Under the pieces are notes generated by a model that saw only the letters and a list, made by a program, of their open reading frames with translations, was not told the origin of the DNA and ran no database searches. The translations under genes were made by a program, and so were the position numbers. From positions 2,573,501 through 2,637,500 of the forward strand of contig NZ_CP014544.1 in NCBI RefSeq assembly GCF_001586255.1: DNA of 64,000 nucleotides. The letters run 5' to 3'. This stretch comes from Zhongshania aliphaticivorans (GTDB lineage Bacteria; Pseudomonadota; Gammaproteobacteria; Pseudomonadales; Spongiibacteraceae). Positions 35,914 to 44,809 of the stretch are shown in pieces; within the stretch, counting starts at the first letter, position 1; each line of letters begins with the position of its first letter.

Positions 35914-36936
35914 TCACACATAATCATCATTACCGCCGCGCCCTAAATCGATTTGCCCTGCTTCCGCCAATTTTCTGGCGACGGCGAGTATATCTTTCTG
36001 GGCAGCTTCAACATCGCTCAACTTCATTGGCCCACGCGCTTCCATGTCTTCAATTAACATCTCTCTAGCGCGTTTGGACATATTGCCCATAATCTTATCG
36101 CGCACTTTTTGGTCGGCGCCTTTTAAGGCCATGGGTAAAATATCGGAGCTGACCTCTCGAAGTAATAATTGAATGCCCTTGTCAGGAATATTAATCAAGT
36201 TGCTAAACAAGAACATCAGGTCCTGAATTTTCTCAGACAGTGCCTCATTCTTTTTCGCAACCGACTCCAAAATCCGTGTTTCCGCTTCCTGATCTAAGCC
36301 ATTCATAATCCCGGCTACGGTCAGCGCTCCATCAATTTTGCGGTTTTTAAAGGTTGCCGTAACCGAAAGCTTTTTCTTTAATACCGTTTGTAACTGACGC
36401 ATGGCCGCTTGCGGAATTGTCTGCATATTGGCAATGCGCATCACAATATCATCTTGCAAATCCGGCGCCATTTGCTTCAACAACGCGCCAGCCTGCTCTT
36501 GGTCCATATGCGCCATGGTAATGGCGATCAACTGTGGATGTTCATCTTTCAACATATGTAGCAGGGCGTCGGGTTCCAACCAGCGCAGGGAATTCATCTC
36601 CTGTGATTCTTCGTCACCCAATACCCGATCAGCCAAGGTCGCGCCTTTTTGCTCACCGAGCGTCGAGGTAAATAATTTGCGCACATAGCCGTGCACACCG
36701 ACCCCAAGCGACGTCTCCGACTGCATCGACATTCTAAAATCGTCGACCACCGCCTCGGCGCGCTGATTGTCCACACTGCGAATAGCAGCCATCGCGGTGC
36801 CAATGAGCTCTACTTCATGGGGGTCAACAAATTGCAGCACCTTAGATGCCTGTTCTTCACCCAGCATCAATAGAAACAAGGCCGCTTTTTCACTGCCCTT
36901 ACCACCCGCACCTGCTGCCATATTAGGATTTACCAT
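35914..36936 (-). CDS. fliG: Flagellar motor switch protein FliG
   Basis: A 340-residue FliG, the C-ring protein that transmits stator torque. Conserved segments include GEEQASKVLQFVDPHEVELI (N domain), LKDEHPQLIAITMAHM with EHPQ (middle domain), and the charged C-terminal helix with DKVRDKIMGNMSKRAREML-like spacing, which interacts with MotA. Its start overlaps the fliF stop by 14 bases, consistent with the tight FliF-FliG interaction. Confidence 0.97.
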   Translation of the reverse strand: MVNPNMAAGAGGKGSEKAALFLLMLGEEQASKVLQFVDPHEVELIGTAMAAIRSVDNQRAEAVVDDFRMSMQSETSLGVGVHGYVRKLFTSTLGEQKGATLADRVLGDEESQEMNSLRWLEPDALLHMLKDEHPQLIAITMAHMDQEQAGALLKQMAPDLQDDIVMRIANMQTIPQAAMRQLQTVLKKKLSVTATFKNRKIDGALTVAGIMNGLDQEAETRILESVAKKNEALSEKIQDLMFLFSNLINIPDKGIQLLLREVSSDILPMALKGADQKVRDKIMGNMSKRAREMLIEDMEARGPMKLSDVEAAQKDILAVARKLAEAGQIDLGRGGNDDYV

Positions 36937-38569
36937 TTTCTTCCGACACCCATTTTTTCATTACTTGCGCCACGCGTTCCGGGCTTTCATTCACCACCGA
37001 GCGCACTTCGGTCATTTTTTCTTCAAAACCCATTTTTCCACCCAACTGGGCAGGCGTCATTTGCGGGCCACCCAGTGCCGCCACGGCCGGGTGCAAGACT
37101 TCACCGGTAACACCGTCGACCGCGCTACCAGGCGGCAGCGTCCCCCGTGCAGCACCGCCCCCTTGCATCAGGGTTCGCATGCCAGGCCGCAGCACGGCAA
37201 ATACAATGAGCAATACCGCCAGCCCTGCAAAGGTTTGGCGAATTAAATTGGCAAACCAGGGCTGTTCCCAAAATCCGGGGGCACTCATTTCGTCACCAAA
37301 GCCCACCGGCGTTTGAAAATCTGCCGACACCACCGTCACCCGGTCGCCCCGTTCAAGGTCAAAGCCAATCGCATCCCTCACCAGCAGATTTAACTTTTCT
37401 AGCTCAGCTGCACTAATTTCAACCGAGGTCGCTTGTCCGCCTTCGCTAGGGCCCGCGCGATTCGCTACCACAACGGCTACCGAGAGCTTTTTAATCAAAC
37501 CTGTTGGCGTGGTTGTATGGTTTAGTACCCGCTCAATTTCGTAATTGCGCACTATTGAGCGACTGCCAGCCCCAATGCCATCACCCTCGCCTGTCGTCTG
37601 GCCACCAATACTTGGCGGCTCATTAGTCAGTGCCCCCGGAATACCTGTAGCGCCAGCGTTACCCGCAGCACTGCGTCCCTGCTCATTAATCTGTTCACTG
37701 CGCACAACTTGACGATCAGGGTTCCAGCTTTCGCGGCTTTCCTCGCCAGTGGAAAAATCCACATCGGCAGACACCTTCACTCTTACTTGGCCAGCGTCGG
37801 CGAGTGGTCTGAGCAAGTCTTCAATACTGTCTTCGTAAGCGCTTTCAATACGCTGGCGGTAACTAAACTGACGAGAACTTAAACCCAAATCATCTTTATC
37901 GCCCTGCTCAGACAATTGATTGCCTTGCTGGTCAACCACCGTTACCTGCTCGGGCGCCAAACCGGTAATACTTGAAGCCACCAAGCTCATGATGGCATTG
38001 ACGTTCTGCTTATCAATACTACTACCGGGATAAATATCCAACATAATTGAGGCGCTGGCCGGTTTGCGATCACGCACAAACACCGATTGTTTCGGAATAG
38101 CCAAATGCACCCGCGCCTTGCGCACCTGATGCATACTCTCAATTGTGCTCGCCAATTCCTGTTCTAGCGCGTAGTGATACTTCTTAGACTGCATAAACTC
38201 ACTAACACCAAAACCTTGCTCTTGCTCCAGAATTGCCATTCCGGTGCCATCACGCATAACGCCTTGGCCTGCCAATTTAATTCGCGCGTCATGAATTTTT
38301 TCAGAGGGAACCATAATAGAGCCAGTTGGCTCCTGAATTTTATAAGGAATACCCGCAGCATTGAGTGCATCAATTACGCCCGCTGCCCGCTCCGGGGCAA
38401 CATTCGCATATAAAGTTCGGTAATCCGTACCTTGGGACCACATTACGGCAGCCACGCCAATAGCCACGCTGGCGGCAATGCCCACCAATATCAACAGCTG
38501 ACGCATTACATCATTTTTCGCCAAATCAGCGAGTAAACCCGTCAGCGGATTGCTTTTAGCTTCAGCCAT
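36923..38569 (-). CDS. fliF: Flagellar MS-ring protein FliF
   Basis: A 548-residue FliF that forms the MS ring in the inner membrane. Two membrane segments flank a large periplasmic part: LLILVGIAASVAIGVAAVMW near residue 30 and FAGLAVLLIVFAVLRPGM near residue 450. Ring-building motifs include PERAAGVIDALNAAGIPYKI and GVMRDGTGMAILEQEQGFG. The C-terminal FliG-binding helix (MTEVRSVVNESPERVAQVMK) is intact. It lies 54 bases after fliE. Confidence 0.97.
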   Translation of the reverse strand: MAEAKSNPLTGLLADLAKNDVMRQLLILVGIAASVAIGVAAVMWSQGTDYRTLYANVAPERAAGVIDALNAAGIPYKIQEPTGSIMVPSEKIHDARIKLAGQGVMRDGTGMAILEQEQGFGVSEFMQSKKYHYALEQELASTIESMHQVRKARVHLAIPKQSVFVRDRKPASASIMLDIYPGSSIDKQNVNAIMSLVASSITGLAPEQVTVVDQQGNQLSEQGDKDDLGLSSRQFSYRQRIESAYEDSIEDLLRPLADAGQVRVKVSADVDFSTGEESRESWNPDRQVVRSEQINEQGRSAAGNAGATGIPGALTNEPPSIGGQTTGEGDGIGAGSRSIVRNYEIERVLNHTTTPTGLIKKLSVAVVVANRAGPSEGGQATSVEISAAELEKLNLLVRDAIGFDLERGDRVTVVSADFQTPVGFGDEMSAPGFWEQPWFANLIRQTFAGLAVLLIVFAVLRPGMRTLMQGGGAARGTLPPGSAVDGVTGEVLHPAVAALGGPQMTPAQLGGKMGFEEKMTEVRSVVNESPERVAQVMKKWVSEENGKS

Positions 38570-38623
38570 GTTGGTAGCCCACCGTCAGTATATTTCTCAT
38601 TACCATTCCCACCAGCAAAGGCA

Positions 38624-38965
38624 TTACATCGACATCCGCATGACTTCTTGGTAAGCATCAACAAACTTATTACGAACTTCAACGACGGCCTTAAAAGCCA
38701 CTTCCGACTTTTGCATATTTACCATTACTTCGGTCAAGCTAACATCCTTAGCACCGGCCTCAAACGCCGCAGCCAGCGCGCCAGAGGCTTTTTGAGTACT
38801 GTTAACCGCGTTAATAGACTCTTTAAGCATCGCCCCAAAATTGACGTTAGACGGCGCATTAACTGCGAAACTGTCTGCCTCCACCATGCCCGACTTCGCA
38901 ACGCCGGTCTGTTCACGCAAGGCACGAATCTGAGTGAGTATTTGATCAACCTTCATATCTGACAT
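38624..38965 (-). CDS. fliE: Flagellar hook-basal body protein FliE
   Basis: A 113-residue FliE, the adaptor joining the MS ring to the proximal rod. The C-terminal half VSLTEVMVNMQKSEVAFKAV followed by VRNKFVDAYQEVMRMSM is the conserved helical core. The length is standard. It starts 11 bases after the stop of the sigma-54 activator gene, so it is likely co-transcribed with it and with fliFGHIJK, though an internal promoter in the activator gene cannot be ruled out. Confidence 0.95.
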   Translation of the reverse strand: MSDMKVDQILTQIRALREQTGVAKSGMVEADSFAVNAPSNVNFGAMLKESINAVNSTQKASGALAAAFEAGAKDVSLTEVMVNMQKSEVAFKAVVEVRNKFVDAYQEVMRMSM

Positions 38966-38976
38966 GGCCTATCTCC

Positions 38977-39966
38977 TTAACCCATCAGGTAACTTTGTTC
39001 ACGCAAACGCGCCAATTTATAGCGCAATGTGCGGGGGCTAATACCCAGTATTTCTGCAGCTTCCTTTTTAGATCGGCCCAAACGCAAGGCGTCACTAATA
39101 AGCCGGCGCTCCTGGTCGCGCATAAACCCATCCAAAACTCGATTACTGCCCACGTCGCCGTCATCTGCGCGACGCATCGGCGTGTCGGCACTGTAGGTTT
39201 GATCATTGATAAAGCTCATGCCAGACTCAAACTGAATATCTTGATCGGTAATTTCATTGCCCTGCCGCAGAATCAACGCCCGCTGAATAACATTATCAAG
39301 CTCGCGAACATTCCCCGGCCAGCGGTAGTGCATTAGCTTTTCAATGGCATCTTCCGTTAATACGCCGTCAACACTTTGAATACTGCAATCGCGCGCCAGA
39401 AAGCTCTGCGCCAAAGGTAATATGTCACCGCGTCGCGCGGCTAACTCGGGAATATACAAAGGAAATACATTCAGCCGGTAAAACAAATCCTCCCGGAACA
39501 TCCCTGCTCTGACGACTTCCCGCAAATCTCGGTTGCTGGTGGCAATCACCCGTACATCCAGATTAAGGGTTTTGCGGCTGCCCAAACGCTCCAGTTCACG
39601 CTCTTGCAGAACACGTAGCAACTTAGCCTGTAGGCCAAGCTCCATCTCCGAAATCTCATCCAGCAGCAATGTGCCGCCCTGAGCCTGCTCAAATTTACCC
39701 GCATGACTATTAATCGCCCCGGTAAACGCGCCCTTCTCATAACCAAACAGCATGGCTTCGAGCATATTTTCTGGAATCGCCGCGCAATTCAACGCCACAA
39801 AAGGGCCGCTGCTGCGACGTGAGTTATTGTGAATGTAGCGGGCATACACCTCTTTGCCCGCGCCACTCTGGCCGCTGATCAACACCGTTGCATCAGTCAT
39901 CGCCACTCTCGCCGCCATTGCTTTAAGGGATTGCGAGGCAATATCAGCAACAATTAACTCAGACAT
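38977..39966 (-). CDS. flrC: Sigma-54-dependent activator, FleR/FlrC-like, without receiver domain
   Basis: A 329-residue bacterial enhancer-binding protein. The AAA+ domain has Walker A GQSGAGKE (residues 32-39), the sigma-54-contacting GAFTGA loop (79-84), Walker [12 protein letters not shown] and the sensor region [19 protein letters not shown]-terminal Fis-type helix-turn-helix is [20 protein letters not shown]. Its position next to fliE and its sequence fit FleR/FlrC, which activates hook-basal-body promoters, but the usual ~120-residue N-terminal receiver domain is missing. The ATG at 39966 has GGAGG upstream and overlaps the TGA of a 60-codon ORF (ATGTCTGA), so the two are coupled. Confidence 0.85.
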   Translation of the reverse strand: MSELIVADIASQSLKAMAARVAMTDATVLISGQSGAGKEVYARYIHNNSRRSSGPFVALNCAAIPENMLEAMLFGYEKGAFTGAINSHAGKFEQAQGGTLLLDEISEMELGLQAKLLRVLQERELERLGSRKTLNLDVRVIATSNRDLREVVRAGMFREDLFYRLNVFPLYIPELAARRGDILPLAQSFLARDCSIQSVDGVLTEDAIEKLMHYRWPGNVRELDNVIQRALILRQGNEITDQDIQFESGMSFINDQTYSADTPMRRADDGDVGSNRVLDGFMRDQERRLISDALRLGRSKKEAAEILGISPRTLRYKLARLREQSYLMG

Positions 39967-40141
39967 GACGCGCGCCTCCTTCGGCAAAACCTGCAAGCTT
40001 ATTCTTATGAAGCGTGGCCAACACCGCACGCAGCTGCTGCCCACTACTTAACAATTCTCTATGGCAAAGTTCGCGATAGTATTCAGATGTTAGAGATTTA
40101 TTGCTTTCACCATTGCGGCCGGTATCGATAATTTTAATCAT
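39959..40141 (-). CDS. Small ORF (60 aa) upstream of and coupled to the FlrC-like gene
   Basis: A possible 60-residue protein that starts about 27 bases downstream of the predicted sigma-54 transcription start and ends overlapping the ATG of the flrC-like gene by 8 bases. Its sequence ([20 protein letters not shown] at the start, [11 protein letters not shown] at the end) matches no family I recognise and lacks membrane segments. It occupies the place where fleS/flrB and the receiver part of fleR would lie in Pseudomonas or Vibrio. It could be a degenerate remnant, a leader peptide coupling translation, or a small regulator. The Shine-Dalgarno (GGGG) is weak. Confidence 0.45.
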   Translation of the reverse strand: MIKIIDTGRNGESNKSLTSEYYRELCHRELLSSGQQLRAVLATLHKNKLAGFAEGGARHV

Positions 40142-40178
40142 GCCCCGAACTCTCTATTAATCGCTTTAGGCTAGACAA

Positions 40179-40194
40179 AGCAAGCAATATGCCA
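40179..40194 (-). promoter_or_regulatory. Sigma-54-type (-24/-12) promoter for the flrC-fliE operon
   Basis: On the minus strand TGGCAT, five bases, then TTGCT matches the -24/-12 consensus TGGCAC-N5-TTGCA with exact GG-N10-GC spacing. The predicted start near 40167 gives a leader of about 25 bases before the 60-codon ORF. The same two blocks occur before fliL at 52760. Confidence 0.7.
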
Positions 40195-40410
40195 TCACAA
40201 AAAATACCACAAATACAACAAGTTAAATGGCAACCAGGCAAATTCGCCATTTTTTTGGCGACGCCATCCGACTGCATTGCTGAAAGCTTGACGGTAAAGG
40301 AGCGAAGCTAAATCAAAGCCAAATCGTCGCAATCACGACAGTCTCTGTAATTCAGCGCTACGAAAACAAGTATTCTAACGCAAGAAATGTGCTTCAGTAG
40401 TGGTGCTTAA

Positions 40411-40560
40411 GCTGCACTTCGTGGCGAGGATAGACCCCTGCCTTCGCAGGGGTGACGTTGTAATACAAATACCCTGAAGTCATCGTAACGAAGCTGCACT
40501 TCGCGATGGGCATACCCCCAGCCTTCACAGGGATGACGTTGTAAGGATATTTCGTCGGGG
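40411..40560. repeat. Tandem, diverged copies of a palindromic repeat unit
   Basis: GCTGCACTTCG followed by an ACCCCTG/CAGGGGT palindrome (40434-40453) and GTGACGTTGTAA is repeated about 80 bases later as a decayed copy (GCTGCACTTCGCGATGGG, then AGCCTTCACAGGGATGACG). They fill much of the 688-base gap between the two sigma-54 activator genes. I saw no gene in this gap beyond the 60-codon ORF. Confidence 0.6.
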
Positions 40561-40752
40561 TGACACCGGACTCAGATGCAATAGTATGGGTGTTTCGCAG
40601 AGGCGGCGCAGTCTATACGCAATACATTCACTGGTATGAATTCTGTCGCTGAGTTTGCGATATTTAGCCCGCTACAGCGTCATTGCTGCGTGGTAGGTTT
40701 GCACACAGGCGAAAGCCTTGAAATAGTCGTAAGGAAACTACGTGGCTGCGTC

Positions 40753-40772
40753 ATCCCTGCGCAGGCAGGGAT
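40753..40772. repeat. Short palindromic repeat (ATCCCTGC/GCAGGGAT)
   Basis: A perfect 8-bp inverted repeat with a GCAG spacer, preceded by GTC and followed by CCA. It is another copy of the dispersed family, about 60 bases past the stop of the FleQ-like gene. Confidence 0.6.
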
Positions 40773-40829
40773 CCAAGTGAGCGATAGCGAATGCAGTTGA
40801 TATAGCGCTGAACCAACAAAAAAGTTTAG

Positions 40830-41933
40830 CTAAGACACGCCAAGTTTTTTCATCTTCTCGGCAAGCGTCGTGCGCTGTAAGCCCAGCAATTGAGCAGCCC
40901 GAGTAATGACGCCTTCTTCCTTGCGCAGCGCTTCACTGATAAACCACTGTTCAATTTCAAGCAGATAGCCTTTCAAGTCAATACCACCATCTGGCAAGGG
41001 CGGACGACCTGGATTCGATGTAACATCAAGAACAACTTCATCGTCATCAGCGTGATAAGCGACCAGTGACGACAGCAAGGCATCTTGATCATCGCGACTC
41101 GTATCATCGTCATTATCGACAAGACCGAGCATCTGGTATTTCTTAGGGAGATCCTGAGACCGGAGTAGCTTAGCCCCATGCGTAATAGCCAAGCGCTCCA
41201 TTAAATTCTCTAGCTCACGTACGTTGCCGGGCCAAGCGTACTGCTGTAATGCCCGCATTGCACTGCTGGCGAACTTTGGCGGTTTCATGCCTTTGGCTTC
41301 TAGCTTTTTCATGAACAAGGCCATTAAGGCCGAGACGTCTTGGGCGTGTTCACGGAGCGCTGGCACTTCAATAGGGAACACATCTAAACGATAAAATAGA
41401 TCTTCGCGAAAACTACCCTCGCGAACCATCGCCTCTAAATCGCGATGGGTTGCGGCCAAAATTCGTACATTACAATGCTGAGTTTGATTACTGCCCACAC
41501 GCTCAAAACTGCGCTCTTGTAAAACTCTTAATAACTTGACCTGCATCGGCAAACTCATATCGCCGATCTCGTCCAGGAATAAGGTCCCGCCTTCGGCCAT
41601 TTCAAAACGGCCTTTGCGAGTAGCTACCGCACCGGTAAAGGCGCCCTTCTCATGACCAAATAGTTCACTTTCTAATAAATCGGCGGGTATCGCGCCGCAA
41701 TTCACCGGCACAAAAGGTTTGGCTTCACGGGATGACGCAGTATGGATCCGACGGGCCACAACTTCTTTGCCACTACCGGACTCACCGCGAATAAGCACCA
41801 ATGTATCGAAGCCCGCCACCTGACTAATAAGCGCATTAAGTGCTTGCATAGCATCCGACTCCATGGATTGAGGAACAGCGATATCACACCCACTTGAAAT
41901 CACATTATTATTTATCTGAACGGAAGCGGTCAT
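40830..41933 (-). CDS. fleQ: Sigma-54-dependent activator, FleQ/FlrA-like, without receiver-like domain
   Basis: A 367-residue enhancer-binding protein, about 120 residues shorter than Pseudomonas FleQ. It has Walker A GESGSGKE (50-57), GAFTGA (97-102), Walker B GGTLFLDEIGD and [19 protein letters not shown]. The C-terminal helix-turn-helix, EEGVITRAAQLLGLQRTTLAEKMKKLG, is FleQ-like. The N-terminus has only about 45 residues before the ATPase, so the receiver-like domain is absent and the LFRS motif used by FleQ to bind cyclic-di-GMP is not seen. Its place after fliT matches fleQ. It is probably the master activator of the sigma-54 flagellar promoters. Confidence 0.82.
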   Translation of the reverse strand: MTASVQINNNVISSGCDIAVPQSMESDAMQALNALISQVAGFDTLVLIRGESGSGKEVVARRIHTASSREAKPFVPVNCGAIPADLLESELFGHEKGAFTGAVATRKGRFEMAEGGTLFLDEIGDMSLPMQVKLLRVLQERSFERVGSNQTQHCNVRILAATHRDLEAMVREGSFREDLFYRLDVFPIEVPALREHAQDVSALMALFMKKLEAKGMKPPKFASSAMRALQQYAWPGNVRELENLMERLAITHGAKLLRSQDLPKKYQMLGLVDNDDDTSRDDQDALLSSLVAYHADDDEVVLDVTSNPGRPPLPDGGIDLKGYLLEIEQWFISEALRKEEGVITRAAQLLGLQRTTLAEKMKKLGVS

Positions 41934-41983
41934 TAAGTCGAGAACCTTTTCACGAGCTCGGATTGTATATAGCAGTACAAGAT

Positions 41984-41999
41984 TGCAAACACAAAGCCG
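41984..41999 (-). promoter_or_regulatory. Possible sigma-54-type promoter of the FleQ-like gene
   Basis: On the minus strand CGGCTT, five bases, then TTGCA keeps the GG-N10-GC spacing and a perfect -12 element, but the -24 element is weaker. It would give a leader of about 39 bases. FleQ/FlrA genes are usually sigma-70 driven, so this may be chance. Nothing else is recognisable in the 313-base gap 41934-42246. Confidence 0.35.
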
Positions 42000-42246
42000 G
42001 CGACCAAAATCATCAAATTAATTAGTCGCTATGATGCCGAATTCAGCTCACGCTTGGGTATAGGGGAAAGCCCTAGGTGCTAAAAACTAACTTAGCTATA
42101 TCAGAGCACGTCCACACAACTAACCTATATAGTCAGAATACTATTTCCAAGATATTGATAGTGCAAGAATTTTATTATGGCATTGGGGAAAAAACGCGAA
42201 ATTTGCGAAAGCAAGTCTAAGACAACACGATGACCATACGCGCTAC

Positions 42247-42597
42247 TTACGAAACACTATGACTCAAATAAGCATCAACGTTACGTACATTTTGCCGAGA
42301 CTGATTGGCATCAGTCAACATGCTGCTGCGCTGCTGATACAGAACATTCGTCACCTGTTGATCAATGTTTAGAACTGCTTCGATGACCTCAGCCACTTGC
42401 TGGCTTTCTGAAGGGGCGCAGTCCTTAGCAAAAAACGTATCCATTAGGGCGCGGCGGCGATACTGCTCAGCAACCGCTTCGGCCCAGTCGTTATTCTCGG
42501 CGAGATGCTGAATATTTTCACTCATCAGCAAAATGTCGCGAAGTTCACGCTCACGCGCACCTAGCACCTCGGCATTTCGCAGTATTTCAATACTCAT
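42247..42597 (-). CDS. fliT: FliT-like flagellar protein
   Basis: A 116-residue, mostly helical, acidic protein. In the flagellar cluster this position (after fliS, before fleQ) is held by FliT, the export chaperone of the filament cap FliD. Sequence signatures in the family are weak; the helical pattern (LRDILLMSENIQHLAENNDW, VAEQYRRRALMDTFFAKD) and length fit. The call rests mainly on context. It starts about 110 bases after the fliS stop. Confidence 0.7.
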   Translation of the reverse strand: MSIEILRNAEVLGARERELRDILLMSENIQHLAENNDWAEAVAEQYRRRALMDTFFAKDCAPSESQQVAEVIEAVLNIDQQVTNVLYQQRSSMLTDANQSRQNVRNVDAYLSHSVS

Positions 42598-42710
42598 TTA
42601 TCACCTGTTAAATAGCTCGGCTAACACAATCCGAGCAACATTGATCAAAAGCAAAGAAAGCTATTCGGCCAACCGCTACAGCACGGAACATAAATTATGT
42701 AACGTAAATG

Positions 42711-43145
42711 CTATACCAGCTCAGCCTGGTAACTTGCATTCGACTCCGTACCACTCACCTCACTCGGAATAGCATCCCAAGCTTCTTTCAACTCTTTCAA
42801 CAGCGACGCAACTTCGTCGAGAGCCCCTTCATCATTGTTGATATTGGCAAGCAGTAAGCGACGATTCATATAATCATAAAGATTTTCTAAATTCTCGCTC
42901 ATCTCGGTGTTTACGCTGTGATCGAGACTCATCCGCAAGCCATCAACAATTGACATAATACGGTCTATGGTAACAATTTTACGTTGTACATCTTTGCGCT
43001 GCATATGCCCCTTAGCCACGGCCAAACGATCTAAGGCACCGTCCATTAACAATTGTATTAAGCGGTGCGGGCTGGCCGCCGCCACTGAAGATTGGGCGCC
43101 AACGGATGCGTATGCCTGGGTCGCTCTACCTGCTGAATAGCTCAT
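42711..43145 (-). CDS. fliS: Flagellar export chaperone FliS
   Basis: A 144-residue FliS that binds the C-terminal helices of flagellin to prevent premature polymerisation. Conserved features are the N-terminal YASVGAQSSVAAASPHRLIQ region (the AYxxV...ASPHxLI pattern), LLMDGALDRLAVAKGHMQRK, and LYDYMNRRLLLANINND. It lies about 120 bases after fliD. Confidence 0.95.
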   Translation of the reverse strand: MSYSAGRATQAYASVGAQSSVAAASPHRLIQLLMDGALDRLAVAKGHMQRKDVQRKIVTIDRIMSIVDGLRMSLDHSVNTEMSENLENLYDYMNRRLLLANINNDEGALDEVASLLKELKEAWDAIPSEVSGTESNASYQAELV

Positions 43146-43269
43146 TTTTCTTCCTCTTGGTAAGCTCTGTATGCCTACCTTAATTGACGGCTCTTCACTG
43201 GTTTTCTTTAGTATTATTTACAGTCATTTACGGTGGAAAATACTTACTTGCGACGCAATAAAAATGCGT

Positions 43270-44658
43270 TTACTTCTTAAACACTGAGCCCGGTAAATTA
43301 TCTAACTGCTGAGTTAAAAAGGTCCCCGTTGCGTTCAATTGGCCCAGCAAGGTATCTAAGGCTGAAAACTGCGCCAAATAACGCGCCTCAATTGATGCCA
43401 CCCGCCGAGTTAAGATTTCACGCTGATCGGCAATGCGTTCCACCTGCTGTTTTAAACCTGCGGTGCGGTTGTCTAAAATTCCGCCGCCAGCAGTAATATT
43501 GCCTATCAATGTATCTAAACGGGTGGCGTAGCCATTTTCACCCGCAAAAACGCCCGCCACATTGGCAAAATCAGTGTCAAGCACCGACGTCAGCTTAGTA
43601 GCATCCAGCTTTAGCTTGCCCTTTTCTATCGTGGTTATCCCTAGTTCTGCCAGGGAATCTAAGTCCACGTCTAAACCGCTAACAAGGGTGCCCATTTCCT
43701 GACGTATTCTATTCGCCACGCTGCGGGTTGCGGAATCCCCCTGTAATAAGCCAGCGGTATTCGCGTCGGGATTATAGGCGGTTAAATCATTCAGTGTGGT
43801 CATTAAGGTATTGTAGCCAGTGACAAAACCTTCAATGCTTTTCTTTACGGCGGCGGTATCGTGCTTCACCGTTAAACTGAGGTTTTCTCCGGGTTTGGCG
43901 GCTTTAATGTCAATCGTGATCCCTTCAATCATGCCCTCAAATTTAAGGCTGGCACTGCTCAGGGTAAAACCATCTACCACCACAATAGAGTCTTTGGCCT
44001 CGGCCTTCTCGGTCAGGGCGAAGTTGCCCGAAATATAGGCCAAATCGTTCAAATTACCGGTATCTGTATCACTAGGACTAACATCTACTGTTATCGCATT
44101 GGCCAGCCCTGTCTTGCTGGACGAAAACACCAAGTGCGCGCCGTCTTGATCGGTGACAATACTCGCCGCGACGCCGGTATTGTCGCTAGCGCCATTCACC
44201 GCGTCGCGGATTGCCGCTAGAGAGTCTACACCGTCGGCAATCGTCACCGAAAACGTTTCGCCGTTCTGGCTAAAGCTCAGCACCCCACTGCCGACCACCG
44301 TAGCGCTGTCGGTATAGGCCTTAGACGCAATGGTGTGTTTAGCCGCCAATTGCTCTACTTTTACCGAATACGTACCCGCGGCAGCCGCTGCTGTTGTGGT
44401 TGCCGTAAAAACAGCATTATCTGAGGAGGAGGCCGAACGCTTGGTAAAGGTGTCGACATTTTTTAAGGCGCTGAGGCTGTTTTGAAAGGTCGCCAATGAT
44501 GATTTGAGCGAGCCGAACGCAGATAAGCGCGCCTGAATAAGCGCTTCTTTGGAGGCGAGACGGGTTTCTTGAGGGGCGCGTTCTGCCTGAACCAATTGCG
44601 AGACAATACTATTGATATCCAGCCCTGATCCAACACCCGATGCTGTTACCGACGCCAT
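43270..44658 (-). CDS. fliD: Flagellar filament cap protein FliD
   Basis: A 462-residue FliD (hook-associated protein 2), which caps the filament and inserts flagellin. The N-terminal domain starts VTASGVGSGLDINSIVSQLV, the family signature; the variable middle holds Ala/Thr-rich beta structure; the C-terminal coiled region (YLAQFSALDTLLGQLNATGT) is conserved. A clear Shine-Dalgarno (CAGGAG) precedes the ATG. It is transcribed in the same direction as flaG, about 150 bases away. Confidence 0.96.
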   Translation of the reverse strand: MASVTASGVGSGLDINSIVSQLVQAERAPQETRLASKEALIQARLSAFGSLKSSLATFQNSLSALKNVDTFTKRSASSSDNAVFTATTTAAAAAGTYSVKVEQLAAKHTIASKAYTDSATVVGSGVLSFSQNGETFSVTIADGVDSLAAIRDAVNGASDNTGVAASIVTDQDGAHLVFSSSKTGLANAITVDVSPSDTDTGNLNDLAYISGNFALTEKAEAKDSIVVVDGFTLSSASLKFEGMIEGITIDIKAAKPGENLSLTVKHDTAAVKKSIEGFVTGYNTLMTTLNDLTAYNPDANTAGLLQGDSATRSVANRIRQEMGTLVSGLDVDLDSLAELGITTIEKGKLKLDATKLTSVLDTDFANVAGVFAGENGYATRLDTLIGNITAGGGILDNRTAGLKQQVERIADQREILTRRVASIEARYLAQFSALDTLLGQLNATGTFLTQQLDNLPGSVFKK

Positions 44659-44809
44659 AATGTCTCCTGCACCTGAGGTGCCTTAGCCTGAATTATTTGC
44701 GAAGGCTGCCATTAACCTCCTACAAAACCCATGGCCTGCTGTTACTTTGCCACGCAAAAGCGTGAACGATTTAGCCATTCAAACACAGACAATGCACGTT
44801 ATGCGCCAA

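Noticed and set aside
44668-44683. Sigma-54-like site (GGCAC-N5-GTGCA on the minus strand) just before fliD
   Set aside because: Spacing fits, but it overlaps the ribosome binding site and would start transcription at the ATG; it is also a palindrome by chance.
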